Assembly (NCBI GenBank): GCA_015680685.1
Contig: MNCI01008279.1
Span: forward strand, 1,285,495-1,349,494
Length of the DNA: 64,000 nucleotides
Origin: Gnetum montanum
Lineage: Eukaryota; Streptophyta; Gnetopsida; Gnetales; Gnetaceae
Direction of reading: 5' to 3'
The notes beneath the pieces are model-generated. The model ran no database searches. It saw only the letters and a program-made list of their open reading frames with translations, and had not been told where the DNA came from. Below, one piece after another: positions 1 through 11,182 of the stretch. Position 1 is the first letter of the stretch. Each line of letters opens with the position of its first letter. The translations under genes were made by a program, and so were the position numbers.

Positions 1-130
1 GCTTCTTATTTATAGACATTGCGGTGGACTGCGATATTGCGTACGGGATATCGCAAGGGATGCAATATCGGAATAGACGTGATATCGCGTACACAATGTC
101 ACGGCCCATGCGATATCGCGTCCCATCAAC
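1..130 (-). repeat. LTR U3/promoter fragment at window edge
   Basis: Read on the minus strand, this piece ends in a TATA-like CTATAAATAAG and has several GATATCGCG-type words upstream of it, a CpG-rich core-promoter layout. Positions 5-42 align to 57,497-57,534 with 30 of 38 bases identical, nearly all differences being transitions. That second site lies in the U3 of the LTR at 56,706-57,639. I infer a cut-off LTR of the same family whose transcribed part lies to the left of the window. Confidence 0.5.
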
Positions 131-1463
131 ATTGATGGCAATTTCATGGTAGAAATATGGATTAAAATTACTAAAATTCTATGAAAAAAAACATTAAAAC
201 CATGAGAGAATGATCCTATGCCAAATTTTAATCCAAAATTAATAATACAATAATAGCTGAAAAAATTCCAACTTGAATTTAATGAAATTTTGAGTAGAAA
301 TCCTAGTTTACAATGAAACAACTGTAGTAAAGCTCTAGGAAATCTAAATAAAAAAAATTTAAAAAAATTCAAGAAGTTTTTAGAAATGAACATACAACAT
401 GTAAATAACATTAAAAGCTCAAACCATTCATAATAAAATTCAAGAAAGTACACCAACACTACCTATATAGCCTGGGAGGTTTGCAATTTCAAGACTTGAA
501 ACTGCAATTGTACAAGGCAGTACATACCAATAAGAAAATGATATAATTTTACTAAATTTTTTTTCTAAGTATAGGAAGTGTATACATGAATAATTTAACA
601 TAAGATATATCCCAATATTGCAACAATATACTTATAAAAATTAAAAAAGTAATCCAAAATTACTTTGAATTTTTCTCAAAAAACCCAATTTGTGGTGAAA
701 CAACTACACTGAAACCTTTGGGAAAATTACAAAAAAAAATTCCAATAAATTACAAAACTAGTGCAAAACCCTCCTTCACTATCCTAGAGATCCCTAGGAG
801 GCTAGGATGTTTACAAAAAAAATTATTTCACATGTCAACACTACTAGTTTCAAAGGGGTAAAAATAATAAAAACTAAAAAAATCACTATGCACTGGTCTA
901 TGGAAAAAATCATAAAAAATTAACTATAGCTCAAAAATCAGTGATTCAAATTTTTTTACAACTATTAAGACTTGTACAATAATCCTATGACCTTTAAAAC
1001 AAAAAATTCTCTATTCAATTCTTAGAAAAAATTGTAAACATTGATCACCTTTTTAACAAGAAAATAGCAAAAACATATAGAATTGGAAGAATAAAAAATT
1101 CAAAACTTGGAATGGGTAGGTCCTAAGGCCAAAAAAACATCATAAACACTTGGAAGCAACTTAAACACAACATCTAAACTACCAAAAACTAAATTTTGTT
1201 CAACCAATGAGCCTAAATATTGCAAAACGCCTAAGTTCTAGGCTAAAAATTAATAAAAATGGCTAAGGAAGAGTACCAAGCAAGCATGGTTAACGAACCC
1301 TCTCCAAGTATGGGCCATGGTAGATTGGAGATCCTATCCATAGTATCATCTGCCTCCTCCAAGACTGGGCTTTTTCTAGTAGTGCTCTTCTCTTCAACAT
1401 TTTATGTAGGAAAATGCAAAAATTTTTAATTCTCCTTAACCTTTATTTAACTATGTTGTCTCT
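131..1463. other. AT-rich region without recognisable genes
   Basis: I see no coding frame, RNA gene or clear repeat boundary here. A-rich and T-rich runs are frequent. It may be U3 or flanking DNA of the LTR fragment at 1-130, or a decayed leader or gag region of element A, but no gag motif survives. Confidence 0.4.
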
Positions 1464-1799
1464 ATGATGGAGTGTGATAAAACTATGCTAAGGGTGGATG
1501 GGAATAGCACCAAAATTAGTGGAGAGGCCTTGGTCTTAAGCTCTACTTGCAAGAAAGGGGCTAAGAAAATCAATTTCTGTCAAACTATAATGTGGGAGGT
1601 ATCCCTACATTTATGCATTGGTAATGCAAGTCCCATGCCCAAATCACCCACACAACTCAGAGTGAACTCCAAGTTCACAAGGGGAAAGTTAATACTATGT
1701 TGGATTTTTGGGAAGTTTCAAACTAAATGACCATTTGAATTTTGATGGGCCCATTAGGAACCTCCCAAGACAACCACCAAAAAATCATAATACAATGGG

Positions 1800-3540
1800 A
1801 TTTACGACCTCTAGCCAAAACTATGCTGGGATTAATTCCCAAATAAGCCTTGGAATAGATTCCAAGCACAAACCATTTTCAAAACCCATCTCCTAGCTAC
1901 CCTTCCTCATCATATTGAAGCCAAAATAACCTCATACTAAAACTAGAAATCAACTATTACAATTGAAGGGTCTCAAATAACAAGATGGTTAACACATAGG
2001 AAAAATAAGTCATTTTTAGGATTACTATGCTAGCTAAGCATAAAAATGCACTAGCTAGTGTATTTTTTCTAGGGATAGGGATAACCAACACTAACTAGGC
2101 TTCCTATTGACTTCAAAGTGACCACACCAAGCCCCAAACCATAATCGGAGCCTCCAATAGCTCTGGAACCTCCTAGAACCTATCAAAAGATTCCAAAACC
2201 CATTATTCTTGAGAAAATACACTAAAGGATTCTAAAACTACACTAGATAGCAAATTTTTTTGAATTTTGACAATCAAGAGAATCAATAGAACCTCTAACA
2301 ATCTTCAAAGTGGTAAACCCAAGCCTTTAGACCTTCCTAGAGCCTTTGATAATCTTGGAATGAAAAATAACAAGTTAAAACCAATCCTAACCTGAAAACT
2401 ACACTAGAGGAGGCCAAAACTATGCTAGCCAATATAGTTTTTCTAACAAAATCTATGAAATAGCCACTAACCAATCAGATTGACCTCCAAATGCATCATC
2501 CTAACCTTAGAACACTACTAAAGCCTCTAGAGATCACCAAACCCTGGAAACTAAATCGAAAATGATTAAAATTAATCATCTTCTTTAAAACCACACTATA
2601 ACCTCCTAGAACTACACTGGCTAGTGTATTTTTAATGGAAGGTGATAATATTAATGCTTCAATGACCTTTGAAATCAATAATTTTAAGCCTAAACCCTAG
2701 CCATGAACACTGGTGATCTTAGGAATCCAAAAGCTTGGTCTATTGACTACCAAAACTAATCAAAAGCTAAGATATTAGTAAAAATATGCTAGGTCAGATC
2801 AAAACTATGCTAGCTAGCATAGTTTCTATTCTAGGGATATTTTTAATAGCATCACCACACTCTAAATGACCTAAAACTTGACTGGCAAAGCCTAGAATCC
2901 CAAGGCCTAAAACCAACTTCCATTTGACCTCATTTTGAGCAAAAAAAAAAAGACTAAATTTATTAAAACTATGCTGGAACCATAGAAAACTATAGTAACC
3001 AGTGTAGTTTTGAGGTTTCAGGTTCCAAAGTGCACTTTCTGTGACTCATCTTGGCTTCCAAATGATCATTCAAAAACCCTAGCATCATTGTGCTACCTGG
3101 GACATTACTAGAGCAAAAATTCCAAGCCTAAGATATAATAAATCAAGTTTTTATTTAAACCTATGCTTGAGTCAAAGAAAAATATGATGTCCAATGTAGC
3201 TTTTAGCTTTTTGTGGAATTTGGGATCTTCAGAGGATCAAACCAATGCCAAAGTTGACAAATCTCCACTCCCAGTTTGCTGCATTGTCAACTTAAACAAT
3301 CAAAACCCTAAAACTAACTCTAAAAAACCTTGGAAATCATATTTTATCAAAACTATGTTGGGACCTACCAAAACTACCATGGCCAATGTAGTTTTGATGT
3401 ATGCCAACGTAGTTTTTAAAAAAGACCTCTTTTTTAACTTCAAACAACCTCAAAATGACCTCCCCAAGTGTCCAAACTTCCTCATTGATCCCATAGCCTC
3501 TCACCATGGCCTACTAATGCCTAAAACTATCAAAATGTAA
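1800..3540 (+). repeat. Degenerate ~190-bp tandem array with ACTATGCTAG palindromes
   Basis: Paired words of the form AAAACTATGCTAG and CTAGCATAGTTTT recur near 2,025, 2,245, 2,400-2,440, 2,590-2,630, 2,785-2,825, 2,975-3,015, 3,165-3,205 and 3,350-3,415, roughly every 190 bases. The best copy, at 2,802-2,825, is a perfect 24-bp palindrome with core TATGCTAGCTAGCATA. The text between the words also repeats loosely, with phrases such as 'tccaaatgacc' and 'cctagaacc'. The array lies just upstream of pol in element A. Confidence 0.7.
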
Positions 3541-3589
3541 TCCTAATTGATCAATATAAACCATGTTTTATCACATGTTTTCCACCTTG

Positions 3590-4330
3590 ACTAGTTTGGC
3601 CTTGTTCTAGTGTGTTTTGACTTGATTCAAAGTTGTTATGCATCACTGACCTTCATTATCACATCATTTGTTTCATTTGGCTTTATTTTCATCATTTTCA
3701 CATCATTTAACCCTATTCCATCAAATTTTTCTATCATTTGGCACCATTTAAACCTTAGTTACCTTGGGTTAACATCAAAGGATGTCATTTGATATTGGGT
3801 TGGCCTTGTTTGACCTTACTTGACATCATTTAATGGGACTCAACCATTATTTGGGTTGTTATTTTGCCCCATTTGTCATCATTTACCTATCATTTGGCTT
3901 CATTCCATGTTAGTTGGCCTTTTATTTACCTCATTGATCTTATCCTCTCTTTTATGACCTTTGTTGACCCTGCTTTGACTTTGTTTAACATCATTTAAAG
4001 AAGTTCAACCACCATTAGGTCATCATTTGGCCCCATTGGTTATCATTTGGGCATTCATTTGGCTTCATTTCATACTATTTGATCTTATTCTCATCCTTTT
4101 CACCCTAACTTCTCTCTTATGACCTCTATTGACCATGTTTTAGCCTCACTTAACTTTATTGGATGGGGTTTAACCATCATTTGACCTTATTTTACACTAT
4201 TTGGCCTCTGTTCCATCCTAGTTGTTTTAACCTTCCTATTGTAATTTTTGTTAACCATATTTGAACCTTCTTTGGCCTTTGAGTTAATGCGTTTTGTCTC
4301 ATATATGTATTTGACATAGTTTTGACATTA
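3590..4330 (+). repeat. Degenerate CATCATTTG/GACCTTATTT tract
   Basis: Words such as CATCATTTG, GACCTTATTT and GGCTTCATT recur every 12-25 bases without a fixed period. The same kind of tract occupies the same position, just before pol, in element C (about 24,690-24,960, as ACCTTGTTTTA words) and in A2 (42,780-43,160, reverse complement). It looks like an old expanded simple repeat in the spacer before pol. Confidence 0.6.
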
Positions 4331-4439
4331 TTTTCTCATTTTATCACATAGGTGTCACTTAATGTGCTTATGGTTAATGTGCAGGATTGGAGTATGGAAA
4401 CCTTGAAGCAATTTAGTTTGCCTTTAAGCCTAAGTGGAC

Positions 4440-5500
4440 CTTATGATGATGTTGAATGATTCATTGATCTCAATTACTTAGATCTTGAGCTTGAGATCTT
4501 ATTCAACCACATAGCCTCTATAGAAAAGCCACTTGAATGGCCTGAACACCTAGCTAAAACTCTTAACCTTGAGGCTAGTGACATCACTAAAGACTCTCTA
4601 ATTGAGGTTCTTGTCATGATACATAATGGTAACCAGAAAACACTAAAATTAAGTTCCTCACTAGAACCTCAATAGGCTCAAGACATCATCAAGGTCCTCC
4701 AAGACAACATTAAGACCTTTGCCTAGTCATATGAAGATATGCCAAGTTTTGATCCACACCTAGGATAACATAACATCATACTCAATCCTAGTATCAAACC
4801 AATTAAGTAAAAGGTTCACAATATTATATCAAATTTGGCCTTGGTAGTTCATGATGAGATCATGAAACTATATAAAGTTTGTTTCATTCGAGTTATGGAT
4901 TACACTAATTGGGTATCTAACATAGTGGTAGTCCTTAATAAAAATGGGAGTATGCATATCTATATTAATTTTTGAGACCTGAATAAGCCAAACATAAAAG
5001 ATAATTTTCCTTTTTCTAGTATTGACCAATTCATCAATACTATGGCTATACATACCTTTTTATCCTTCATGGATGGGTTTCCGATATATAACCAAGTTAG
5101 GATTAACCTGAAGCATCAACTTTGTACAACCTTCATGACCCCTTGGGGAAATTTTTGTTATACCATGATGCCCTTTGGTCTAAAGAACACAGGCTTAACC
5201 TATCAATGAGTAATGATGTGCATCTTTAGTGACTACATGCTAGGGTTACTTAATGACTATGTGTACAATATAGCAGTTAAATCCAAAATGGTCAATAGCT
5301 ATGCATTTGACCTTGATCTCATGCATAAATGATGGCTTAAATACAAACTTAAGCTTAATCCTAAGAAGTGTATCTTTGGTATCAAAATTGGCAAAATTCT
5401 TGGCTTTGTAGTATCTGAAGAGGGGATACATGTCGATCTTAATAAGGTTAAGTCCATATCCAACCTAACAACACTAACTAACCTTAAGGAGCTTTGAGGA
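4440..5500 (+). pseudogene. Element A reverse transcriptase (broken)
   Basis: Translation gives the typical Tat linker before RT ('SYEDMPSFDPH') at about 4,730-4,760. Reverse transcriptase blocks follow: 'NKNGSMHIYINF', 'LNKPNIKDNFPF', 'FLSFMDGFPIYNQVRI', 'MMPFGLKN' and 'GFVVSEEGIHVDLNKVKSI'. The catalytic YVDD box is degraded to 'YVYN' in 'NDYVYNIAVKSK' (near 5,255-5,285), so both box aspartates are not retained. In-frame stops include TAG replacing Trp or Gln codons. The enzyme would copy element RNA into DNA in the virus-like particle; this copy cannot. Confidence 0.85.
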
Positions 5501-6000
5501 CTAAAAGGTAGATTGAAATTTATCCATAGGTTCATTGCTAGGCTCATGGATAAGTTACAACCCATGTAACACTTGCTTAAGAAAGGAATTTGCTATGACT
5601 GGATCACTCAATGCCAAGAGGCCTTTGAAAATCTTAAAGCAAGAGTTGGTACAACTACCTACAATCTATTTTCCACAAGAGGATAAACCTTTTTACATCT
5701 ACCTTACTATCTCTGACATGTCCATTGACTCTCTACATTGTCAAAAATGAGATGATGGAGCAAAGATGTTGGTATACTATCTAAGCCATGCATTAACTAC
5801 CTATGAGATCCAATACACTAAAGTTGAGAAGTATTATCTAGCCCTAGTATTCTCATTGAAGAAGTGGAGACACTACCTCTTTAGGAGTCAAGTCAATGTC
5901 ATATGCAAGGACAATGTGCTTAGATTCATAACCATCAATATTTATGAAAATAGTTGTATAACCTATTGGAAAGCCATAACAACTGAGTTTGACCTCCATT
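5500..6000 (+). pseudogene. Element A first RNase H (broken)
   Basis: After RT the frame continues with 'HLLKKGICYDWITQCQEAFENLK', the tether that precedes RNase H in Ty3/gypsy pol. It then reads 'FYIYLTISDMSIDSL' and 'YYLSHALTTYEIQYTKVEKYYLALVF', matching the usual RNase H core, although the expected leading Asp region is degraded. The module would remove the RNA strand of the RNA-DNA hybrid. Frameshifts near 5,690 and 5,750 separate its parts. Confidence 0.75.
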
Positions 6001-6099
6001 ACATCTTCAAAGCCTTAACCAAAAGTCAAGGTAGAGCTACAAAACCTACAGACTCCCCAATCAAAGATCATGTAACCACTGATCCTAATTTTTCTAATG

Positions 6100-6480
6100 A
6101 ACATGTCAACATTGTCAATGAAGTACTTGAGGATTATGAGGAAATCATGTATTTTGATAGAGTTTGAACTGTCCATGGGGCCAATGCTATTACCATCATA
6201 ATAACATCTTCTAGTGTAATCCAATCCTTTGCCTATCATTTTCAATTCTCATGTACTAATAGCATGGTGAAGTATGAAGTATTAATAAGGAGAATGATGG
6301 TAGCTCATGACCAAGGAATCAAATGCCTAATGATTAAATATGATTTACAACTTGTGGTTAACCAAGTAACAAAGGTTTACACATGTAAAGCCAAACATTT
6401 GCAAGCTTATTATGACCTAGATAAGAAACTAATGCAATAATTTACAAACATTGGCATCCAACATATATCTTGAACTAAGA
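6100..6480 (+). pseudogene. Element A second (archaeal-type) RNase H
   Basis: The reading 'HGANAITIIITSSSVIQSF', 'CTNSMVKYEVLIRRMM', 'DLQLVVNQVTKVYTCKAKHLQAYYDL' matches the extra RNase H typical of plant Tat elements (consensus CTNN..EYEAL, then a DSQLVVNQV-like block). The conserved Glu of the EYEAL block is now Lys ('VKYEVL') and the Asp-Ser of the later block is Asp-Leu. It lies between the first RNase H and integrase, as known for this lineage. The same domain in A2 is better conserved ('CTNNVVEYEGLI'). Confidence 0.75.
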
Positions 6481-6799
6481 ACACCTAAGCCAATGCCATT
6501 TCAACCTTAGCCCTAAGTGTGATGCTCTATGTGTTTAGAAAATTATCCTCCTTAACTATGAATTGTACTATCCCCATCATGTAGAACACTGAAGGCATCT
6601 TTATCGCCACTGTTAATATTTCTCCTTAAAAGGAATGGTATGATGATATCAAGTTTTACCTAATGCATGGTGAATCTTCACAAGGCCTAACTACTTCTCA
6701 AAAAAATGTTATATGTAAAAGATCAAAATAATATGTCATCATAGGTGATAACACATTATGTCGATGGTATTCTAATGGTGTATTGTTAGTGTGCCTAGG

Positions 6800-7870
6800 A
6801 AAACCAAAGCCTACACAATCCTAGAGCAACTTCACAAAGGTGTATGTGAAGGACATATAGGACCTAGAGCCATGGCTGCAAAGACTAGATGATTAGGTTA
6901 TTATTGGCCCTATATGAAAAGTAATTACCTGTAGAAGGTTAAAACTTGTGATACCTACCAATGGCATAGCAACCTGATACATGTGCCACCAACTGAGTTA
7001 CACACTACTCAGATATTGGTCATTTCAATAATGAGTTCTAGACATTATCATACCTATAACACCTAAATCTTCCATGTGGCATAGCTTTATTATACTACAA
7101 CTAAATATTTTACAACGTAGATTGAAGTTATTCCTATAAGGAAGACAACATCTCAACGAGTCTGTAGATTCATGCTAGACAACATAGTAGCCCATTTTGG
7201 CATACCTTTGACCATAATCCCAGATAATGGACCATAATTTAGTAGCCAAGAAACACAAGCCTTTTGTTAATACCTAGTCATCAAACATTCCTTTTCATCA
7301 CCATATTATCCTCAAGCCAATGAACAAGCTAAAGCTAGTAACAAGGCCATCATAAACTCACTTAAAAATATGCTAAATAATATTAGACTCAAGTGGCATG
7401 AGCAACTTGTCCATGTGCTTTGAACCTATTAAAATACAACTAGTGTAAACCAATATAGCTTGGTTTTTGGGTTTGAAGCTTTTTTGCCTCTTAAATTCCA
7501 AGTTCCATTACTAAGAGTGGCTCTATTTAACTTCATCAATGATGAGCAAAATAAGAAGTTGCATACCACTGACCTAGATTCAGTGGAGGAGCAAGAATAT
7601 AAATACTTTCTCACATTGAATGATACCAAGAGAGGTAGAAGCAATAGCATTAGCATGACCTAAACAAGTGCAAGATCAGGGAAGGAGACCTAATCCTTAA
7701 GGCTATTTATGAGCATGCAAACAAGTTCTCAACAAACTAGGAGGGGCCTTTCTTGATCATCAAGGCCTATGGCAACAGAGCCTTTAGATTGGTAGACATG
7801 GATGGGAATGAATTGGCCAGCACAACCAACCATTCCTATCTCAATCCTTATTACATCTAACATGATCTTC
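6800..7870 (+). pseudogene. Element A integrase (broken)
   Basis: The N-terminal zinc-binding part is visible as 'GPRAMAAKTR', 'GYYWPYMKSNY' and 'KTCDTYQWHSNLIH' (about 6,860-6,985). The catalytic core follows: 'IEVIPIRKTTSQRVCRFMLDNI', 'HFGIPLTIIPDNGP', 'YPQANEQAKASNKAI'. The second Asp survives in 'PDNGP'; the usual Glu is in the region of 'QAKASNKA'. The C-terminal part reads through 'FGFEAFLPLKFQVP' to about 7,860. The protein would join the element DNA to the chromosome; stops and frameshifts inactivate it. Confidence 0.8.
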
Positions 7871-8942
7871 TTTATAGGTAGATCAACAATTGACATCAAT
7901 AGCCTTGACAGCTCATAACAGGCGAGCCTGCACAACTTTTGCCTATCCCTCTCTTTGTTTCATATAATGAATGAACTGCAAAACTTTGTAAATTTGATGC
8001 ACTTCACACAGATCTCTCTATGTTGCATTGATAGTGACCTATGATGGCTTGGTTTGCTAGTTTTCATGTGTGACCCTATGCTTTTTCTTGTAACAACATG
8101 TTTTCTTTGTCTTATTTTCTTATTCTCTTGGAGTTGTGCTTATAGGATGAAGCCTAAAGTCATCACAAGGGTGCACGTCATCATGGTAGTAAGTTACTAT
8201 GTGATCTTAATGCATGAGATTTTGTTGGCTTGTCCTACTATACCAAGAGTGCTTGATTCACATCACTTTCATTATTCCCCTTAAGCCCAATCTCATAGCC
8301 TAATTATAACCTTCCTTACCTTAGACAATAATTATGACCTTTGTTTAGTATTCATGCATTATGGCCATGTGATATCTCCTTTGTCACGCTTCATCATCAA
8401 GTTCGTTGGATGTAACACATCTCATTCAATGAGAAAACAAAACTGAGTTTGACCTTGGCAATGAAACCCAATGAAGGTTTCACCCCACAAAAAAAGAGGG
8501 AAGGAAAATTACCAAAGAAAGTCAAAAAGGCCAATGAATCCCAAAAGTCATATCAATGGATACAAATAGATAAAGGAATGATCCTAATGGCCAAAGAAGC
8601 CTTGAAGCAAAGTGTTGGTCCTTAAAAATATTACCAAGTGGCCAATACTTTGAAGCACAAAGTGTGAAGTCTACACTAATTAATAATCATGTCACCATCA
8701 TACCATAATCATGATGTTGACAAATGGAATTCATTGTTAATCCTTGTAATTAAATATAGCCTTTAACCTATATCATCTCATCATAATATTATTTCATCAT
8801 CACAAGCACTCTTTGGCATGGTTCAAAAACTTCAAAATCAAGCATGGAGAGGAAATGTTGGTCATAAACCTTTTGTGGTGTTTTGCATTCTTTGTTGATG
8901 CCTCTCGAGTCAATCTTCAAAACATCAATAGAGAGGGGCCAA
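7870..8942 (+). other. Element A 3' untranslated region and polypurine tract
   Basis: No coding frame is seen. The stretch aligns to 25,350-25,820 plus 30,170-30,801 in element C and, in reverse, to 36,505-37,620 in A2, including shared phrases such as 'gttggatgtaacacatctcattcaatgag' neighbourhoods. It ends in a purine tract, ATAGAGAGGGG, at about 8,928-8,938, just before the LTR. The equivalent tract is AAAGAGG in C and AAAGAGGGG in A2, fitting a plus-strand primer. Confidence 0.7.
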
Positions 8943-10107
8943 TAAAACACCACTAAGAAAATTCATGATGAAATTTGTTAGCATTATAACCTTCACCATT
9001 AAACTTGAGGATGGATTTATTATCAAATGTGAGGTTTGTAGTTCATGACTATAATTTTGCATACTTTAACTTTTGGGGCTATAAGAATGCCTCATAATTT
9101 GTTGTTACTCCCTTCCCAAGTGGAAAAAGCTATATTAAGTATATATCTAGACTTCGAAAGGCTGAAAATGCCTTCGTAGTTGGAAAATTTGGATTTTTTT
9201 TTATGTTTTCCAAAGCCAAAAATACGCTAAAACCACCTACAGCTAGTGTAGGAATTGTTGGGCTTTCATTTTCACAACAAGGCCAATGTAGCTTCCATGA
9301 AGTTAGGATATCTTTCCAAGGCTGGCATAGTTTTGGTGAAGCCAGCATAGTTTTCAAAGCCAGGTTACTTTTTATAGCACTTAGCATATTTTTTATGGCC
9401 TTTGTGGATCAAAATTATCATAAGTGAAAAACTATGCTAGAAATGATGGCCTACCATACCTGCAAATTGCAGCAATCTTTTAGCAATCATGGGAGAAATT
9501 TTTAGCACCAAAATAGACACTACAACCTTTTTAAATAAAATTTAAACATATTGAATAGAATTTTTCAAACTGATAATCAATTGAGCATTGGAGACTCTTA
9601 TAACAATTACATAGCAATGAAAATTCAAGTAATCTTTTCATCATTTGTTATACCAACACAGTAGATTTGATCCCAAGAACCAATAAGGAGTTTTGGAAAT
9701 TGAAGCTTGGAAGAACCTGGATCATGTAACTGACTATAGAACACAACCTACTGGTTTCACTAGACTTAAAGCATCATTCAAATAAATCCTTTCACTTAGG
9801 TACATACTTGTGCATATTTAAACTCTATTTTAGCAATTCTATTATTTTAATAAAGTTTATAGTTCATTTATTTGTGCAAGTTCATCATTTGAATATGATA
9901 AGTTTATTTTGTATATTTTCTCTAGTTTTGAATCTGCAAATTTTTAAAATTTATTTACATCCATTCATATTTTCAGAGTCCTTGGATAATCGACAAGACT
10001 GTCCAAGATGCCTTGGATCCTCTTTCTTGAAGGCCCTTGGAATCCAAGATTAAACCATTTTCATCAAAGATATTCAATTTTCTAGTACCAAATTTTTTGA
10101 TGCAACA
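8943..10107 (+). repeat. Element A 3' LTR
   Basis: It starts TAAAACACC, a decayed form of the TGAAACACC start seen in the other LTRs of this group, directly after the purine tract. It ends TGCAACA after the shared AAATTTTTT block near 10,090. The U3 part (9,200-9,440) carries palindrome words such as GGCATAGTTTT and AACTATGCTAG that match the internal array of the same element. The downstream end contains the 'ccttgga...ggcccttgg' block shared by all LTRs of the group. Confidence 0.75.
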
Positions 10108-11120
10108 TCTTCTTATGTTGATTTTGTTGATGATGATTCTTATATTTTTTATTTTTTATTTTGCATGTTTTAAGATGTTTTAGGCTCATTTTGATGAGTT
10201 TAAGGGGTTCTAGGGTCTATGGGAACTTGTCTAGAGGCATCTAGAGATTCCAAACATCAAAACAAGCATTTTTGTATTTGTCCCTAGTAGGTGGGACGTT
10301 CCACCAGAAATTGGGACCTCCCAGTTGAGACATTCCAACTATGCATGAAACATCTCAGGTGAGATGTCCCACCATAATTTGCAATGTCCTAGGACCAGAT
10401 GGAACATCCCAAAAAATAGTATATGTCTCAACTAAGATTTGGGTTTTCATAGAAGACATCCCAACAATGTTAGAGATGACCTAGACAGATGGGGAAACTT
10501 TCAAAAATGCCCATCCAAATTCAGAAAACAATTGGAATGTAATGAATGAAGATCAAAAAAATCAAGAAGAAGGTGAGAAGGCTTGGGAAACATCTAGAAA
10601 ACCTCAAGGTGAGTTAAGAAAAGGTTTCTATCATTCTTATCTATTGATTTAACATAAATGTAGATGTATTCATCATTGTTGATATGACTATGAATGAGAA
10701 AAATGCTCTTAAGAATGAAGAGCTAAGAAAGAGAGAGTAGGTGAGCATATTGGATGAGTGCAATTGGTGATTGTAGCTCCAAGATCAACTTGTGATGTGT
10801 TGATCTATGTGTTCTATTCTCTTGTATCTCACTTGTGAGTTAGGATCTCAATCTTGGGTTGTGGAAGAGATTTTTATTAGTTGTGCCCTACATTAAGAAC
10901 ATTCATTGTATGGTTGTAAAGCTCCTGCTCTACAATAATGGTTGAGTGTGATAAGTTTTGAATGCTTGTGAGTTTTGTAAATCCTATTGTAATCTTCTAA
11001 TAAATTAATTGAAGATAGATAGTTTTTTTATTTTCTAGGAAATAGTTTTATCTTTCCATAATATCTAGATTTAATATTAGGAAGGTGATTTATTAGTGAA
11101 GTGAACTTGCTTTAGTGTTA
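10108..11120 (+). repeat. Element B 5' LTR
   Basis: It aligns along its length to 32,216-33,250: 'attttgttgatgatgattc', then a region of repeated GAGATGTCCCA-like words (10,290-10,480), and the common end 'tttagtgtt'. The word ACATCTCAGGTGAGATGT near 10,350 forms a short hairpin. The left boundary could be 10,101 (a TG) or 10,108, because the last bases of the neighbouring LTR overlap in similarity. Confidence 0.75.
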
Positions 11121-11121
11121 T

Positions 11122-11134
11122 TGGTATTAGAGCC
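11122..11134 (+). promoter_or_regulatory. Element B primer binding site (initiator Met tRNA type)
   Basis: The sequence TGGTATTAGAGCC differs by one C-to-T change from TGGTATCAGAGC, the well-known plant site complementary to the 3' end of initiator methionine tRNA. It sits one or two bases after the 5' LTR end, as expected for the start of minus-strand synthesis. Confidence 0.85.
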
Positions 11135-11182
11135 TAGTTTTATTATTGCTTGAAAATTGGTTAAGAATTTTGTCAATTTTAA

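Larger units (their letters stand above)
1464..10107 (+). mobile_element. Element A: Tat-type Ty3/gypsy retrotransposon, 3' two-thirds
   Basis: The order is palindrome array, degenerate CATCATTTG tract, pol (RT, RNase H, second RNase H, integrase), 3' untranslated region, purine tract and 3' LTR. The two RNase H modules and the RT wording put it in the Tat group of plant Ty3/gypsy elements. No 5' LTR, primer site or gag is visible, so the true left end is uncertain or outside the window. All reading frames are broken by stops. The minus-strand copy A2 (35,444-44,192) and parts of element C align to it throughout. Confidence 0.75.
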
